DNA from: Microbacterium sp. SORGH_AS_0862
GTDB lineage: Bacteria > Actinomycetota > Actinomycetes > Actinomycetales > Microbacteriaceae
Reading direction: 5' to 3'
NCBI RefSeq assembly: GCF_030818795.1
Contig: NZ_JAUTAY010000001.1
Coordinates: 3,286,001 to 3,350,000 of the forward strand
DNA length: 64,000 bases
The translations under genes were made by a program, and so were the position numbers. Positions 1 to 12,078 of the stretch are shown here, in pieces. Each line of letters opens with the position of its first letter. The first letter of the stretch is position 1. The notes under the pieces were generated by a model. The model was not told the DNA's origin, ran no database searches, and saw only the letters and a list, made by a program, of their open reading frames with translations.

Positions 1-2
1 CG

Positions 3-269
3 GGTCTGCACTTCGAGGACGTGAGCCGGCTCCTCGAGGTGCTCAACAGCCTCGTCGACAAGGGCAACACCGTCATCGTGATCGAGCACAACCTCGACGT
101 GATCAAGTCGGCCGACTGGGTGATCGACCTCGGCCCCGAGGGCGGTTCCGGCGGAGGGACGATCGTCGCGACCGGCACGCCGGAGCAGGTAGCCCAGGTG
201 TCCGAGAGCCACACCGGCGCGTTCCTCGCGGAGGTGCTGGGCGTCGCCGAACAGCGCAAGGCCGGCTGA
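3..269 (+). CDS. uvrA: UvrA excinuclease ATPase subunit, C-terminal fragment
   Basis: Only the last 88 codons are present; the reading frame is open from base 3 and the gene begins before the window. UvrA is the damage-sensing ABC-type ATPase of nucleotide excision repair, acting with UvrB and UvrC. The visible tail carries the second ABC domain's end: the Walker B-proximal switch region ([25 protein letters not shown]) typical of UvrA, followed by the short variable C-terminus. The stop is 2 nt before the uvrC start, so the two repair subunits are almost certainly co-transcribed. Confidence 0.95.
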   Translation, partial: GLHFEDVSRLLEVLNSLVDKGNTVIVIEHNLDVIKSADWVIDLGPEGGSGGGTIVATGTPEQVAQVSESHTGAFLAEVLGVAEQRKAG

Positions 270-271
270 GC

Positions 272-2185
272 GTGCTGCCCTATCGACCCAAGCAGGGGGA
301 GATCCCGACGAGCCCGGGGGTCTACCGCTTCCGTGACGCCGAGGGCCGCATCCTCTACGTCGGCAAGGCGAAGAACCTGCGCGCGCGGCTCTCGAACTAC
401 TTCGCTCCACTGCATACCCTCCACGAGCGCACGCGCCGCATGGTCACCACCGCGACGTCGGTCGAGTGGACGGTCGTCGGCAGCGACGTCGAGGCGTTGC
501 AGCTGGAGTACATGTGGATCCAGGAGTTCTCGCCGACCTTCAACGTGCGTTACAAGGACGACAAGTCCTACCCCTACATGGCGATCACCCTGGCGGACGC
601 GGCGCCGCGGGTGATCGTCACCCGCAACCGGCGGATCAAGGGGGCGAAGTACTTCGGGCCGTATCCGAAGGTCTGGGCCGTGCACGACGTGATCGACCTC
701 ATGATCAAGGTCTTCCCGATCCGCACCTGTTCGGATGCGTCCTACAAGAAGGCGATGGCGACCGGACGCCCTTGCTTCCCCGGGCAGATCGGGCGCTGCG
801 GCGGTCCGTGCTCGATGAAGGTCACGATCGAGGAGCACCGCGCGATCGTCGATGACTTCATCGCCTTCATGGCGGGCGGCGACCAGCGTTTCGCGCGGGC
901 TCTCACGGCCCGGATGCGAGAGGCCGCCGCAGCGATGGACTACGAGGCCGCAGCCGGGTACCGCGACAAGCTGCAGGCGATCGAGGCCGTTCTGGGCAAG
1001 AGCGCCCTGGTGCTCTCCGACGACACGGACGCGGATCTGTTCGGCATCGCGGAGGACGAGTTGGCAGCCGCCGTGCAGCACTTCGTGGTGCGCGGCGGTC
1101 GCGTGCGCGGTGTGCGCGCGACCACGATCGAGAAGGAGATCGACATCTCCGGTGCCGAGCTCGTGGACCAGGTCCTCCAGCGCACGTACGGGGATGCGGC
1201 TGCCGCCGACATCCCGAAGCAGGTCCTCGTGCCGGCCCTTCCGGACGATGTCGCGGAGCTCGAGCAGTGGCTGCGGGGCAAGCGCGGCAAGAACGTCACG
1301 ATTCAGATCGCCCAGCGCGGCGGCAAGGCCGATCTCATGCGCACGGCCACGCTCAACGCGCAGCAGGCGCTCATGCTGCACAAGACCCGGCGCACGAGTG
1401 ACTACGTCGCCCGGACGCAGGCGTTGACCGACCTCCAGGAGGGGCTGGGGCTCGCGACGGCGCCGTTGCGCATCGAGTGCTTCGACGTCTCGCATCTGGC
1501 GGGCACCAACGTGGTGGCCTCGATGGTCGTGTTCGAGGACGGCCTGCCGCGCAAGGACCAGTACCGGTCCTTCTCGGTCGCGGAGACGACGGACGACACG
1601 GACTCGCTGTACCAGGTCTTGACCCGTCGCCTCGCCCACCTCGATCGCCCCGAGGACGCGGACGACGTCGAGATCGCCGCCGCGGCGATCGATGCCGAAC
1701 AGGCATCCGCCGACGGCGAGGTGGCGACCGTGCGAAAGCGTCCGAGATTCGCCTATCCGCCGCAGCTGCTGATCGTGGACGGCGGCCAGCCGCAGGTCGC
1801 GGCGGCCGCGCGGGCGCTGGAGGAGTCGGGCCACACCGAGATCGCGTTGTGCGGCATCGCCAAGCGGCTGGAGGAGATCTGGCTGCCGGGGGAGGAGTAC
1901 CCGGTCATCCTGCCCCGCACCTCGGAGGCGCTGTATCTCGTGCAGCGCCTGCGCGACGAGGCGCACCGGTTCGCGATCACACACCAGCGCAAACGCCGTC
2001 GGCGCGACATCTCCAGCGTGCTGGAGGAGATTCCCGGTCTCGGCGCTGCGCGCATCCGGGCGCTGCTGCGTCACTTCGGTTCGGTCACGGCGTTGCGCGG
2101 TGCGACGGTGGAACAGATCGCCGAACTCCCCGGCATCGGACCCAAGCTGGCGACGGCCGTGCATGAGCACCTGACGAGTCGATAG
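272..2185 (+). CDS. uvrC: UvrC excinuclease subunit
   Basis: UvrC makes the 3' and 5' incisions on either side of a lesion held by UvrB. The 637-residue protein has the expected order: N-terminal GIY-YIG nuclease (GVY at 16-18, YVGKAKNL at 29-36), a UVR motif around residues 212-240 for UvrB contact, the RNase H-like C-terminal nuclease ([12 protein letters not shown], about residue 400, and [11 protein letters not shown], about 500), and a terminal tandem helix-hairpin-helix (PGLGAARI ... PGIGPKLA). Length is normal for actinobacteria. The GTG start lies 2 nt after the uvrA stop. No defect is visible. Confidence 0.97.
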   Translation: MLPYRPKQGEIPTSPGVYRFRDAEGRILYVGKAKNLRARLSNYFAPLHTLHERTRRMVTTATSVEWTVVGSDVEALQLEYMWIQEFSPTFNVRYKDDKSYPYMAITLADAAPRVIVTRNRRIKGAKYFGPYPKVWAVHDVIDLMIKVFPIRTCSDASYKKAMATGRPCFPGQIGRCGGPCSMKVTIEEHRAIVDDFIAFMAGGDQRFARALTARMREAAAAMDYEAAAGYRDKLQAIEAVLGKSALVLSDDTDADLFGIAEDELAAAVQHFVVRGGRVRGVRATTIEKEIDISGAELVDQVLQRTYGDAAAADIPKQVLVPALPDDVAELEQWLRGKRGKNVTIQIAQRGGKADLMRTATLNAQQALMLHKTRRTSDYVARTQALTDLQEGLGLATAPLRIECFDVSHLAGTNVVASMVVFEDGLPRKDQYRSFSVAETTDDTDSLYQVLTRRLAHLDRPEDADDVEIAAAAIDAEQASADGEVATVRKRPRFAYPPQLLIVDGGQPQVAAAARALEESGHTEIALCGIAKRLEEIWLPGEEYPVILPRTSEALYLVQRLRDEAHRFAITHQRKRRRRDISSVLEEIPGLGAARIRALLRHFGSVTALRGATVEQIAELPGIGPKLATAVHEHLTSR

Positions 2186-2212
2186 TCTGGGCGAGGCGGA
2201 CAGGGGAGAGGG

Positions 2213-3094
2213 ATGACGGACCCGGACACGGCGAACGCCGGAGAGGTGCTGATCGTCACCGGCATGTCGGGCGCGGGGCGCTCGACCGTCGCGAACGCCC
2301 TTGAAGACCTCGATTGGTACGTGGTCGACAACCTTCCTCCCCAGATGCTGCGCCCGCTGCTCGAGCTCTCGGAGCTGGCCGGGGGTGCGGTCCCGAGGGT
2401 CGCTGTGGTCGTCGACGTACGCGGGCGGGAGCTGTTCGGGCGCGTGCCCGAGATCGCCGACGCCCTTCGTGCGCATCGACGGCTGCGCATCGTCTTCCTC
2501 GACGCCAGCGACGAGGTTCTCGTGCGGCGGTTCGAAGCCGTGCGACGGCCGCATCCGCTGCAGAGCACGGGAACGATCGTCGACGGCATCCACCGCGAGC
2601 GTCAGCGCCTGGCTCCGCTGCGCGAGAGCGCCGACCTGATCATCGACACCTCGTCTTACAACATCCACCAGCTCACGACGCGGGCGGCCGAGCTGTTCTC
2701 CGCCGAGGGAAGCCCGCTGCACACGGTCTCGGTGATGAGCTTCGGGTTCAAGTACGGTCTCCCGGCGGACGCGGACCTCGTCGCCGACATGCGCTTCCTG
2801 CCCAATCCCTATTGGACGGATGAGCTGCGCTCGCTCACGGGCGAAGACGAGGCGGTGCGCGACTTCGTGCTCTCGCAGCCCGGAGCGCGTGAGTTCCTGG
2901 ACGCGTACACCGCCGCGCTGGCCCCCGTCATCGCCGGGTATCAGCGGGAGAACAAGAGGCACTCGATCATCGCGATCGGCTGTACGGGTGGCAAGCACCG
3001 GTCCGTCGTCATGGCGCGGGAGATCGCTGCACGATTGTCCGAGATGCCGGATGTGGCCGTCGGCGTCACACATCGGGACCTGGGGCGAGAGTAG
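2213..3094 (+). CDS. rapZ: RapZ-family nucleotide-binding protein (RNase adapter)
   Basis: This 293-residue protein belongs to the RapZ/YvcJ family. In Escherichia coli RapZ guides RNase E to the GlmZ small RNA; in Gram-positives the function is less certain. The Walker A motif GMSGAGRST is at residues 17-25, and the family signature [11 protein letters not shown] is near residue 255 in the C-terminal domain. The ATG start is preceded by a purine-rich site (GGGGAGAGGG) and a TAGTCT hexamer at 2183-2188. It follows uvrC by 27 nt and precedes whiA, the standard uvrC-rapZ-whiA order, but the usual yvcK/glmR gene between rapZ and whiA is missing. Confidence 0.93.
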   Translation: MTDPDTANAGEVLIVTGMSGAGRSTVANALEDLDWYVVDNLPPQMLRPLLELSELAGGAVPRVAVVVDVRGRELFGRVPEIADALRAHRRLRIVFLDASDEVLVRRFEAVRRPHPLQSTGTIVDGIHRERQRLAPLRESADLIIDTSSYNIHQLTTRAAELFSAEGSPLHTVSVMSFGFKYGLPADADLVADMRFLPNPYWTDELRSLTGEDEAVRDFVLSQPGAREFLDAYTAALAPVIAGYQRENKRHSIIAIGCTGGKHRSVVMAREIAARLSEMPDVAVGVTHRDLGRE

Positions 3095-3135
3095 GCTGGA
3101 ACGTCGTCCCGTTCCCCATTCCCACAAGGAGTACC

Positions 3136-4113
3136 GTGCCGCTGACCGCCGATGTGAAGGCCGAACTGATCGCCGGTCGCGATCCGCGTCCGAGTGCCCG
3201 AGTGGCCGAGTTGACCGCTATCCTGCGGTTCGCCGGCGGGCTTCACGCGATCGCGGGGCGCGTCGCCGTCGAGGCGGAGGTCGATTCGGAGGCTCTCGCG
3301 CGACGCGTGGCCCGCGAACTGGTCGACCTGTACGGTGTGCGGCCCGAGCTCGCGCACGTGCAGGGCACCTCGGGCCGGCCGGGCACGACGTATGCGGTGC
3401 GCGTGATCGACGGCGGCGAGACCCTCGCCCGCCAGACGGGTCTGCTCGATCAGCGTCGCCGTCAGGTGCGGGGGCTGCCGAATCGCCTGACGACGGGCGC
3501 TCGTCACGATCTCGCCGCCATCTGGCGCGGTGCATTCCTCGCCGCGGGCAGCCTCAGCGACCCCGGCCGCTCTGCGGCTCTCGAGATCGCGTGCCCGTCC
3601 GGTGAGGCCGCGATGGCGCTCGTCGGCGCCGCTCACCGCATCGGGATCGCCGCCAAGGCGCGCGAGGTGCGCGGGCTCCCGCGCGTCGTCGTCCGGGAAG
3701 GCGACGCGATCCGCGCCGTGCTGCACGAGATGGGCGCGCGTCGCGCCGCTCAGGAGTGGGAGCAGCTGCGTCAGCGTCGCGAAGTCCGTGCGGGGGTCAA
3801 CCGCCTCGTGAACTTCGACGACGCCAATCTGCGACGTTCCGCGCAGGCTGCCGTCGCCGCGTGCGCGCGCGTCGAGCGCGCGCTCGAGATCCTCGGCGAC
3901 ACCGTGCCCGAGCATCTGCGTGCCGCCGGTGAACTCCGCCTCGCGCACCGCGATGCGAGCCTGGACGAGCTCGGCCATCACGCCGACCCGCCGTTGACCA
4001 AGGACGCCGTCGCCGGCCGCATCCGCCGGTTGCTGGCGATGGCCGACAAGAAGGCCGAGACCGAGGGTCTGCCGGACACGGAGTCCGCCGTGCCCGCCGC
4101 CGCCAAGGACTGA
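3136..4113 (+). CDS. whiA: WhiA DNA-binding regulator
   Basis: WhiA is a conserved Gram-positive DNA-binding protein; in Streptomyces it acts with WhiB to start sporulation septation, and in non-sporulating relatives it affects cell division or chromosome segregation. The 325-residue protein has the N-terminal LAGLIDADG-like fold without nuclease function and a C-terminal helix-turn-helix (about residues 235-310, including [17 protein letters not shown]). The GTG start follows an AAGGAG site at 3126-3131. A TAGGCT hexamer at 3092-3097 overlaps the rapZ stop, so whiA may have its own promoter as well as readthrough. Confidence 0.96.
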   Translation: MPLTADVKAELIAGRDPRPSARVAELTAILRFAGGLHAIAGRVAVEAEVDSEALARRVARELVDLYGVRPELAHVQGTSGRPGTTYAVRVIDGGETLARQTGLLDQRRRQVRGLPNRLTTGARHDLAAIWRGAFLAAGSLSDPGRSAALEIACPSGEAAMALVGAAHRIGIAAKAREVRGLPRVVVREGDAIRAVLHEMGARRAAQEWEQLRQRREVRAGVNRLVNFDDANLRRSAQAAVAACARVERALEILGDTVPEHLRAAGELRLAHRDASLDELGHHADPPLTKDAVAGRIRRLLAMADKKAETEGLPDTESAVPAAAKD

Positions 4114-4242
4114 CCGCTCCGACGGGGCGACGTCATCGAAGGAATCAACCCCTGCCTCGCTCGGTTCTCCCTCAGTAGGATGAAGGCGTCATCCCCGCAT
4201 CGCCGAGGCGTTCGGCGCTGCGCCCGACAGGAGGAAGAGAAC

Positions 4243-4869
4243 ATGGCGAAGTACACGCTGCCCGAGCTCCCTTACGACTATGCCGCGCTCGAGCCGAGCA
4301 TCAGCGCGACGATCATGGAGCTGCACCACAGCAAGCATCACCAGGCCTACGTCACCGGCGCGAACACCGCGCTGGAGCAGCTGGCGGAGGCCCGCGACAG
4401 CGGAAACCTCGCGAACGTGAACAAGCTCGAGAAGGACCTCGCGTTCAACCTCGGCGGTCACACCAACCACTCGATCTTCTGGACGAACCTCTCGCCCAAC
4501 GGCGGCGACAAGCCGACCGGCGAGCTCGAGGCCGCCATCGACGACCACTTCGGCTCGTTCGACAAGTTCCAGGCGCACTTCACCGCTGCTGCTCTGGGCG
4601 TGCAGGGCTCGGGCTGGGCGGGTCTGTTCTGGGACTCGATCGGCGAGAACCTCATCATCCAGCAGTTCTTCGACCAGCAGTCCCAGTTCGCCGCAGGCAG
4701 CGTTCCGCTCCTGCTGCTGGACGTCTGGGAGCACGCGTACTACCTCGACTACAAGAACGTCCGTGCCGACTACGTGAAGGCGTTCTGGAACATCGCCGAC
4801 TGGTCCAACGTCCAGTCCCGCTTTGTCACGGCGCGAGAGAAGACGGCGGGCCTGCTGGTAGGGTCATGA
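4243..4869 (+). CDS. sodA: Superoxide dismutase, Mn/Fe type
   Basis: Cytosolic enzyme that converts superoxide to hydrogen peroxide and oxygen. The 208-residue protein shows all metal ligands of the Fe/Mn family: His28 in MELHHSKHH, the second His in the [10 protein letters not shown] segment, and Asp and His in [11 protein letters not shown]. The GGHTNH segment and QGSGW favour manganese, though metal choice cannot be settled from sequence. The ATG at 4243 was chosen over an in-frame upstream ATG at 4180 because a GGAGGAAG site sits just before it and the protein then begins at the usual point ([10 protein letters not shown]). A TAGGAT hexamer lies at 4176-4181. It interrupts the more usual whiA-gapA adjacency. 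Confidence 0.95.
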   Translation: MAKYTLPELPYDYAALEPSISATIMELHHSKHHQAYVTGANTALEQLAEARDSGNLANVNKLEKDLAFNLGGHTNHSIFWTNLSPNGGDKPTGELEAAIDDHFGSFDKFQAHFTAAALGVQGSGWAGLFWDSIGENLIIQQFFDQQSQFAAGSVPLLLLDVWEHAYYLDYKNVRADYVKAFWNIADWSNVQSRFVTAREKTAGLLVGS

Positions 4870-6021
<1,152 letters not shown>

Positions 6022-6029
6022 TCCACACC

Positions 6030-7235
<1,206 letters not shown>

Positions 7236-7245
<10 letters not shown>

Positions 7246-8024
7246 CACGCACCCCGCTCATCGCGGGCAACTGGAAGATGAACCTCGACCACCTGCAGGC
7301 GGTCGCGCTCGTTCAGAAGCTCTACTGGACGCTGAAGGACGCGAAGCACGAGCAGGACAGCGTCGAAGTCGCGGTCTTCCCGCCGTTCACGGACCTGCGG
7401 ACGGTGCAGACGCTGATCGACGCCGACAAGATCCCGTTCGCCCTCGGCGCGCAGGATCTGTCGACACACGACTCGGGCGCCTACACGGGCGAGATCTCCG
7501 GTGCGTTCCTGGCGAAGCTCGATGCGAAGTACGTGATCATCGGTCACTCCGAGCGTCGTGAGTACCACAGCGAAACGGACGAGGTCGTCGCAGCGAAGGT
7601 CCAGGCGGCGCTCCGCCACGGGCTGAGCCCGGTCATCTGCGTCGGCGAGACGGCGGAGGACCTGGAGAAGTTCGGTGCGAGCGCCGTGCCGGTCGGTCAG
7701 TTGCGGGTCTCCCTTGAGGGCGTCTCGGCTGATGCGGACGTGGTCGTCGCGTACGAGCCCGTCTGGGCCATCGGGTCCGGCCAGGCGGCTACGCCCGAGC
7801 AGGCGCAGGATGTCTGCGCGACGCTTCGCGGCGTCGTGGCAGAGGTCCTGGGCGAGGAGGCCGCTCAGCGAACCCGCGTTCTGTACGGCGGGTCCGTGAA
7901 GTCTGGCAACATCGCCACGTTCATGCGCCAGCCCGACGTGGACGGCGCGCTCGTCGGCGGTGCCAGCCTGGTCGCCGAGGAGTTCGCGGCGATCATCCGC
8001 TACCAGAAGCACGTCGGCGTCTGA
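7236..8024 (+). CDS. tpiA: Triosephosphate isomerase
   Basis: Interconverts dihydroxyacetone phosphate and glyceraldehyde 3-phosphate. The 262-residue TIM barrel has the N-terminal lysine motif GNWKMN, the catalytic His104 (IIGHSERR) and Glu174 ([12 protein letters not shown]), and the phosphate loop GGSVKSGN. Its ATG overlaps the last ten bases of pgk, consistent with translational coupling in the glycolytic operon. Confidence 0.97.
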
Positions 8025-8029
8025 TCTCG

Positions 8030-8062
8030 GCCGTGAGACGGGGCGCGGCCCCGTCTCACGGC
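8030..8062 (+). terminator. Perfect hairpin after tpiA, putative terminator
   Basis: The arms at 8030-8043 (GCCGTGAGACGGGG) and 8049-8062 are perfect complements over 14 bp with a 5-nt loop, starting 6 nt after the tpiA stop. There is no U-tract. It lies just upstream of the secG promoter hexamer and probably separates the glycolytic operon from secG. Confidence 0.65.
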
Positions 8063-8080
8063 TCTGGTCGGCCCGATGGC

Positions 8081-8086
8081 TATACT
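8081..8086 (+). promoter_or_regulatory. Probable -10 element for secG-rbpA
   Basis: TATACT, the closest match to the bacterial -10 consensus near this start, lies 46 nt before the chosen secG start and directly after a terminator-like hairpin. The transcript would have a leader of about 40 nt. Confidence 0.5.
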
Positions 8087-8132
8087 TGTACCTTGTGCGA
8101 TCTCGAGATCGCCAAGAAGGGTGACGAACACA

Positions 8133-8384
8133 GTGCAGATTCTCGAGTTCGTGCTCCAGGTGCTCCTCGGCATCACGAGCCTGCTGCTGACGCTGCTGAT
8201 CCTGCTCCACAAGGGGCGCGGCGGCGGTCTGTCCGACATGTTCGGAGGCGGTATGAGTTCGTCCCTGGGCTCCTCGGGCCTGGCAGAGCGCAACCTGAAC
8301 CGCTTCACGATCGTTCTCGCGCTCGTCTGGTTCATCTCGATCGTGGCTCTCGGCCTGGTCACCAAGTTCACCGGACTGGTCTGA
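8133..8384 (+). CDS. secG: Preprotein translocase subunit SecG
   Basis: Small integral membrane subunit of the SecYEG channel. The 83-residue protein has two hydrophobic segments (about 3-22 and 55-77) joined by the conserved glycine-rich loop HKGRGGGLSDMFGGGMSSSLGSSGLAERNLNR. The GTG at 8133 was preferred because AAGAAGG at 8114-8120 is at a usable distance and the protein then starts at the normal QILEFVLQVLL; an in-frame GTG at 8121 would abut that site. It follows tpiA, the common actinobacterial arrangement, and is 2 nt from rbpA. Confidence 0.93.
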   Translation: MQILEFVLQVLLGITSLLLTLLILLHKGRGGGLSDMFGGGMSSSLGSSGLAERNLNRFTIVLALVWFISIVALGLVTKFTGLV

Positions 8385-8386
8385 TC

Positions 8387-8743
8387 ATGGCCACCGGGGG
8401 AAACGCGATCCGGGGTACCCGCGTGGGAGCGGGGCCGATGGGCGAACAGGACCACGGCTACCATGCCGACCGCGTGGCGGTGTCGTACTGGGACGCTCTG
8501 GGCAATGAGACGGTGCGGTACTTCGCCGCGGGCATCGCCGAGGAGGAGATTCCGGAGACGATCGACTCGCCGCATTCGGGTCTTCCGGCGGGCCGCGACC
8601 AGGCCAATCCGCCCGCGCTGGCCAAGCCGGAGCCCTACAAGACGCACCTCGCCTACGTGAAGGAGCGTCGCACGGACGACGAGGCCGAACAGCTCCTCGA
8701 TGAGGCGCTGCACAAGCTGCGTGAGCGCCGCGGTCAGGACTGA
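8387..8743 (+). CDS. rbpA: RNA polymerase-binding protein RbpA
   Basis: Actinobacteria-specific transcription factor that binds the principal sigma factor and RNA polymerase and stabilises the open complex. The 118-residue protein contains the family's conserved N-terminal part (AIRGTRVGAGPMGEQDHGYHADRVAVSYWDALGN), the central core and a basic sigma-interacting C-terminal helix (ETIDSPHSGLPAGRD ... KTHLAYVKERR). The cysteines that bind zinc in some RbpA proteins are absent here. ATG 8387 is 2 nt after secG, suggesting one transcript. Confidence 0.93.
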   Translation: MATGGNAIRGTRVGAGPMGEQDHGYHADRVAVSYWDALGNETVRYFAAGIAEEEIPETIDSPHSGLPAGRDQANPPALAKPEPYKTHLAYVKERRTDDEAEQLLDEALHKLRERRGQD

Positions 8744-8754
8744 TCCGCAACTCA

Positions 8755-8795
8755 CACGAGAGGAGCCCCGGTCGATGACCGGGGCTCCTCTCGTG
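8755..8795. terminator. Bidirectional terminator between rbpA and pgl
   Basis: A perfect 19-bp stem (arms 8755-8773 and 8777-8795; left arm begins CACGAGAGGAGCC) with a 3-nt loop lies between two converging genes. It can form in transcripts from either strand. Confidence 0.9.
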
Positions 8796-8798
8796 TTG

Positions 8799-9581
8799 TC
8801 AGTAGTCGCTGTCGATCAACTCGACGGGTACCTTCGCCGCGGCCGCCTCGTCGACGAAGAACACGGTGCGCTTGCGTCCCTTCGCACCGGCCGCAGGAAC
8901 GCTCTGATAGCTGGCTCCTGCAAGAGCGAGCCCGAGGACGGACGCCTTGTCCGGACCGACGAGAACCAGCCACACGCGCTTGGCGGAGTTGATCACTGGC
9001 CGTGTGACCGTGATCCGCTCCGGAGGCGGCTTCGGCGCGTCGCGGACGGCCAATGCCGCGCGATCGGTCACCTGGATCTCGCCACGATCGGGGAACAGCG
9101 AGGCGATGTGCGCGTCCGGTCCCACCCCGAGGAAGCAGACGTCGAACGACGGCCACGCGCCGACGCTCGGATCCGCGAAGCGGGCGAGCTCGGCCTCGTA
9201 TGCCGCGGCGGCATCTTCGATACTGAGCCCGTCGTCGCTGGCGGCCATGGTGTGCACGTTCTCCGCCGGCACCGGGATGCGATGGAGCAGAGCGGTGAAG
9301 GCCTCGGCGTCGTTGCGATCCTCGGATCCCCGCGGCACGAACCGTTCGTCGCTCCACCAGAAATGGACGAGCGACCAGTCGATCTCGTGGCACCGCGGAT
9401 TCTCGGCGACGGCGGCGAGAACGCGCCCGCCCATCGACCCGCCGGTCAACGAGATGTGGGCCGGCTTCCCCTCCACGACGCGCTTCGCGATCCGGCTGAG
9501 GAGGCGACGGGCCACAGCGCGCGCGATCCGGTCGGGGTCCGAACGGACGACGACCTGCTTCTCGGTGGCCTCGGGCATCAT
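8799..9581 (-). CDS. pgl: 6-phosphogluconolactonase
   Basis: Hydrolyses 6-phosphogluconolactone to 6-phosphogluconate, the second oxidative pentose-phosphate step. The 260-residue protein is of the DevB/SOL type: N-terminal ISLTGGSMGGRVLAA, central WSDERFVP, and VCFLGVGPDAHIASLFP, all characteristic of the sugar-phosphate isomerase-like fold. It is the last gene of the leftward tkt-tal-pgi-zwf-opcA-pgl operon, 10 nt after opcA. Confidence 0.95.
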   Translation of the reverse strand: MMPEATEKQVVVRSDPDRIARAVARRLLSRIAKRVVEGKPAHISLTGGSMGGRVLAAVAENPRCHEIDWSLVHFWWSDERFVPRGSEDRNDAEAFTALLHRIPVPAENVHTMAASDDGLSIEDAAAAYEAELARFADPSVGAWPSFDVCFLGVGPDAHIASLFPDRGEIQVTDRAALAVRDAPKPPPERITVTRPVINSAKRVWLVLVGPDKASVLGLALAGASYQSVPAAGAKGRKRTVFFVDEAAAAKVPVELIDSDY

Positions 9582-9591
9582 GCTCCTCGTA

Positions 9592-10518
9592 TCAGTGCTC
9601 GATGAGGGCGCTGCCCTCGGTCACGACGCGACCGTACAGCAGGTCGGCATCCAGTCGCCGCAGCTCTTCGGCCAGGCACTCGCGCAGCGACCGCCGCGGG
9701 AAAGCCAACTCATGGCTGGGCTGTCCCGGCTGCGTCAACACCGCCGTCAGCGCGTCGGGACGTTCGAGCACGATGTCGCCACTGGCACGCGTGAGCCGCA
9801 CCGACTTGATCCCGCTCGCCCACTCGTCGCCGTCCAGATAGCGCCAGGTCACATCGACCTTCAGCTGGAGGCGGAGCCAGGCCGCCAGCAGGGGAGTCGA
9901 GGGGGAGTCGCCGCCGCCCAGGACCTCCACGGCCGTGATCGGCTCGTAGGGAGGCTGATCCAGCACCGCCGCGAGCTGCTCCCGCCAGCGTGTGAGACGC
10001 GTCCACGCGAGATCGGTGTCACCGGGCGCGTAGTGGCCGCCCAGGTTGAGCACCCACTCGTGTGGATCGCTCTGCATCGCGGCATCCGTGATCCGACGCT
10101 GGGCGATCTTGCCGATGTCGGAACGCGACGGAACCTCGGGAGTGTCCGCGGGCCACCAGGCGACGACGGGAGCGTCGGGCAGGAGGAGGCCCGTCACGAG
10201 GCTCTCGGCGTTCGAGCCCGCGGGCCCGTGGGCGTGCAGCAGGATGACCTCGCTCGCGCCGGCGTCGCCGCCGACGCGGATCTCCGCATCCAGACGCGGC
10301 TCTGCCTTCGGGTTGTCGAGCATGAGCACGATGACCCGCATCGGGTGTTCGCGGGACGCGTCGTTCGCCGCCTCGATCGCCTCTTCCTCGATGCCGCGAC
10401 GTGTCGCGATGATGAGCGTCAGGACGCGGCCGAGAGCGACCGCTCCGCCCTCCTCCCGTACGTTGACGAGGGCGCGGGAGATCTTGCTGACAGTGGTGTC
10501 GGGCAGATCGATGATCAC
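9592..10518 (-). CDS. opcA: Glucose-6-phosphate dehydrogenase assembly protein OpcA
   Basis: OpcA is needed for assembly or redox control of glucose-6-phosphate dehydrogenase in actinobacteria and cyanobacteria. The 308-residue product has the family pattern (LPDTTVSKISRALV, SEVILLHAHGP, PDAPVVAWWPADTP). The GTG start at 10518 is supported by a TGGAG site six bases upstream and by the four-base GTGA overlap with the zwf stop; a longer reading frame to 10578 exists but lacks such support. Coupling to zwf fits its role as a partner of that enzyme. Confidence 0.94.
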   Translation of the reverse strand: MIIDLPDTTVSKISRALVNVREEGGAVALGRVLTLIIATRRGIEEEAIEAANDASREHPMRVIVLMLDNPKAEPRLDAEIRVGGDAGASEVILLHAHGPAGSNAESLVTGLLLPDAPVVAWWPADTPEVPSRSDIGKIAQRRITDAAMQSDPHEWVLNLGGHYAPGDTDLAWTRLTRWREQLAAVLDQPPYEPITAVEVLGGGDSPSTPLLAAWLRLQLKVDVTWRYLDGDEWASGIKSVRLTRASGDIVLERPDALTAVLTQPGQPSHELAFPRRSLRECLAEELRRLDADLLYGRVVTEGSALIEH

Positions 10519-12065
10519 GGGCGCCTCCAGGTGCGACCATCGCGGGCGAGGAGCTCGTCCGCGGACTGCGGTCCCCACGAACCAGGGGAGTACTGTTCGA
10601 GCGGGCCGGACTGTTCCGACCAGAACTTCTCGATCGGGTCGAGGATCTTCCAGCTGAGTTCCACCTCTTCATGGCGAGGGAACAGCGGCGGGTCGCCCAG
10701 GAGCACGTCGAGGATCAGTCGCTCGTAGGCTTCGGGACTGGCCTCGGTGAATGCGTGTCCGTAGCCGAAGTCCATCGTCACGTCGCGCACCTGCATGTCG
10801 GCGCCCGGCACCTTGGATCCGAATCGGATCGTGACGCCCTCATCGGGTTGGACGCGGATCACGAGCGCGTTCTGGCCGAGGCCGTCGGTCTGACTGCGCC
10901 CGAACAGGTGCTCGGGCGCACGCTTGAAGACCACGGCGATCTCGGTCACCCGACGGCCGAGTCGCTTGCCGGCGCGCAGATAGAACGGGACACCCGCCCA
11001 GCGGCGCGTGTTGATGTCGAGCTTGATGGCGGCATAGGTCTCGGTCGTCGAGTCGGCGGCCATGCCGTCCTCCTCGAGGAAGCCGAGCACCTTCTCGCCG
11101 CCCTGCCACCCGCCGGCGTACTGTCCGCGAGCGGTGGCCGTGGAGAGGTCATCGGGCAGGGTCACCGCCGCGAGGACCTTCTCCTTCTCGGCGCGCAGCT
11201 GCGCAGCGTCGAAGGTGATGGGCTCCTCCATGGCCGTGAGAGCCAGGAGCTGGAGCAGGTGGTTCTGAATGACGTCGCGCGCTGCGCCGATCCCGTCGTA
11301 GTACCCCGCGCGCCCGCCCACGCCGATGTCTTCGGCCATGGTGATCTGAACGTGGTCGACGTAGTTGCGGTTCCAGATGGGCTCGTAGAGCTCGTTCGCG
11401 AACCGCAGCGCCAGGATGTTCTGGACCGTCTCCTTGCCCAGGTAGTGGTCGATGCGGAAGATGGAATCGGCTGGGAAGGCGGAGCGCACGACGTCGTTCA
11501 GCTCGCGCGCCGACTCGAGGTCGTGGCCGAAGGGCTTCTCGATCACCACGCGCCGCCACCGGTCCACGCCGTCTGCGGTGTCGTCCACGAGGCCGGAGGC
11601 CTTGAGCTGTTCGGCGACGATCGGGAAGTCCCGCGGCGGGATGGACAGATAGTACGCGTGGTTTCCCATCGTGCCCCGTTCGACGTCGAGCTTCTCGACG
11701 GTCTCGCGAAGGCGACGGAACGCGTCGAGATCGTCGAACTGCCCCTGAACGAAACGGATGCCCTGCAGCAGTTGCTCCCAGGTCTCGTCACGGAACTCGG
11801 TGCGCGCGTACTGCTTCACCGCGTCACGGACGACTTCGGCGAAGTCCTCGTCCTCCCAGTCCCGGCGGGCGAACCCGACCAGCCCGAACCCGGGCGGCAG
11901 AAGGCCGCGATTGGCGAGGTCGTACACGGCCGGCATGAGCTTCTTGCGCGACAGATCGCCTGTCACTCCGAAAATCACGAGGGCGCTGGGGCCAGCGATC
12001 CGACTGAGGCGTCGGTCATCCGGGTCGCGGAGGGGGTTGTGTCCCCGCGAGATCTCGGCAGTCAT
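10515..12065 (-). CDS. zwf: Glucose-6-phosphate 1-dehydrogenase
   Basis: First enzyme of the oxidative pentose-phosphate route, making NADPH. The 516-residue protein has the nucleotide-binding motif IFGVTGDLSRKKL near the N-terminus and the active-site segment RIDHYLGKETVQNILALRFAN. The ATG at 12065 follows an AGGAG site and gives the usual N-terminus; an upstream in-frame start would only read into the pgi intergenic region. It is 13 nt downstream of pgi and overlaps opcA by four bases. Confidence 0.97.
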   Translation of the reverse strand: MTAEISRGHNPLRDPDDRRLSRIAGPSALVIFGVTGDLSRKKLMPAVYDLANRGLLPPGFGLVGFARRDWEDEDFAEVVRDAVKQYARTEFRDETWEQLLQGIRFVQGQFDDLDAFRRLRETVEKLDVERGTMGNHAYYLSIPPRDFPIVAEQLKASGLVDDTADGVDRWRRVVIEKPFGHDLESARELNDVVRSAFPADSIFRIDHYLGKETVQNILALRFANELYEPIWNRNYVDHVQITMAEDIGVGGRAGYYDGIGAARDVIQNHLLQLLALTAMEEPITFDAAQLRAEKEKVLAAVTLPDDLSTATARGQYAGGWQGGEKVLGFLEEDGMAADSTTETYAAIKLDINTRRWAGVPFYLRAGKRLGRRVTEIAVVFKRAPEHLFGRSQTDGLGQNALVIRVQPDEGVTIRFGSKVPGADMQVRDVTMDFGYGHAFTEASPEAYERLILDVLLGDPPLFPRHEEVELSWKILDPIEKFWSEQSGPLEQYSPGSWGPQSADELLARDGRTWRRP

Positions 12066-12078
12066 CGAGGGTGTTCTC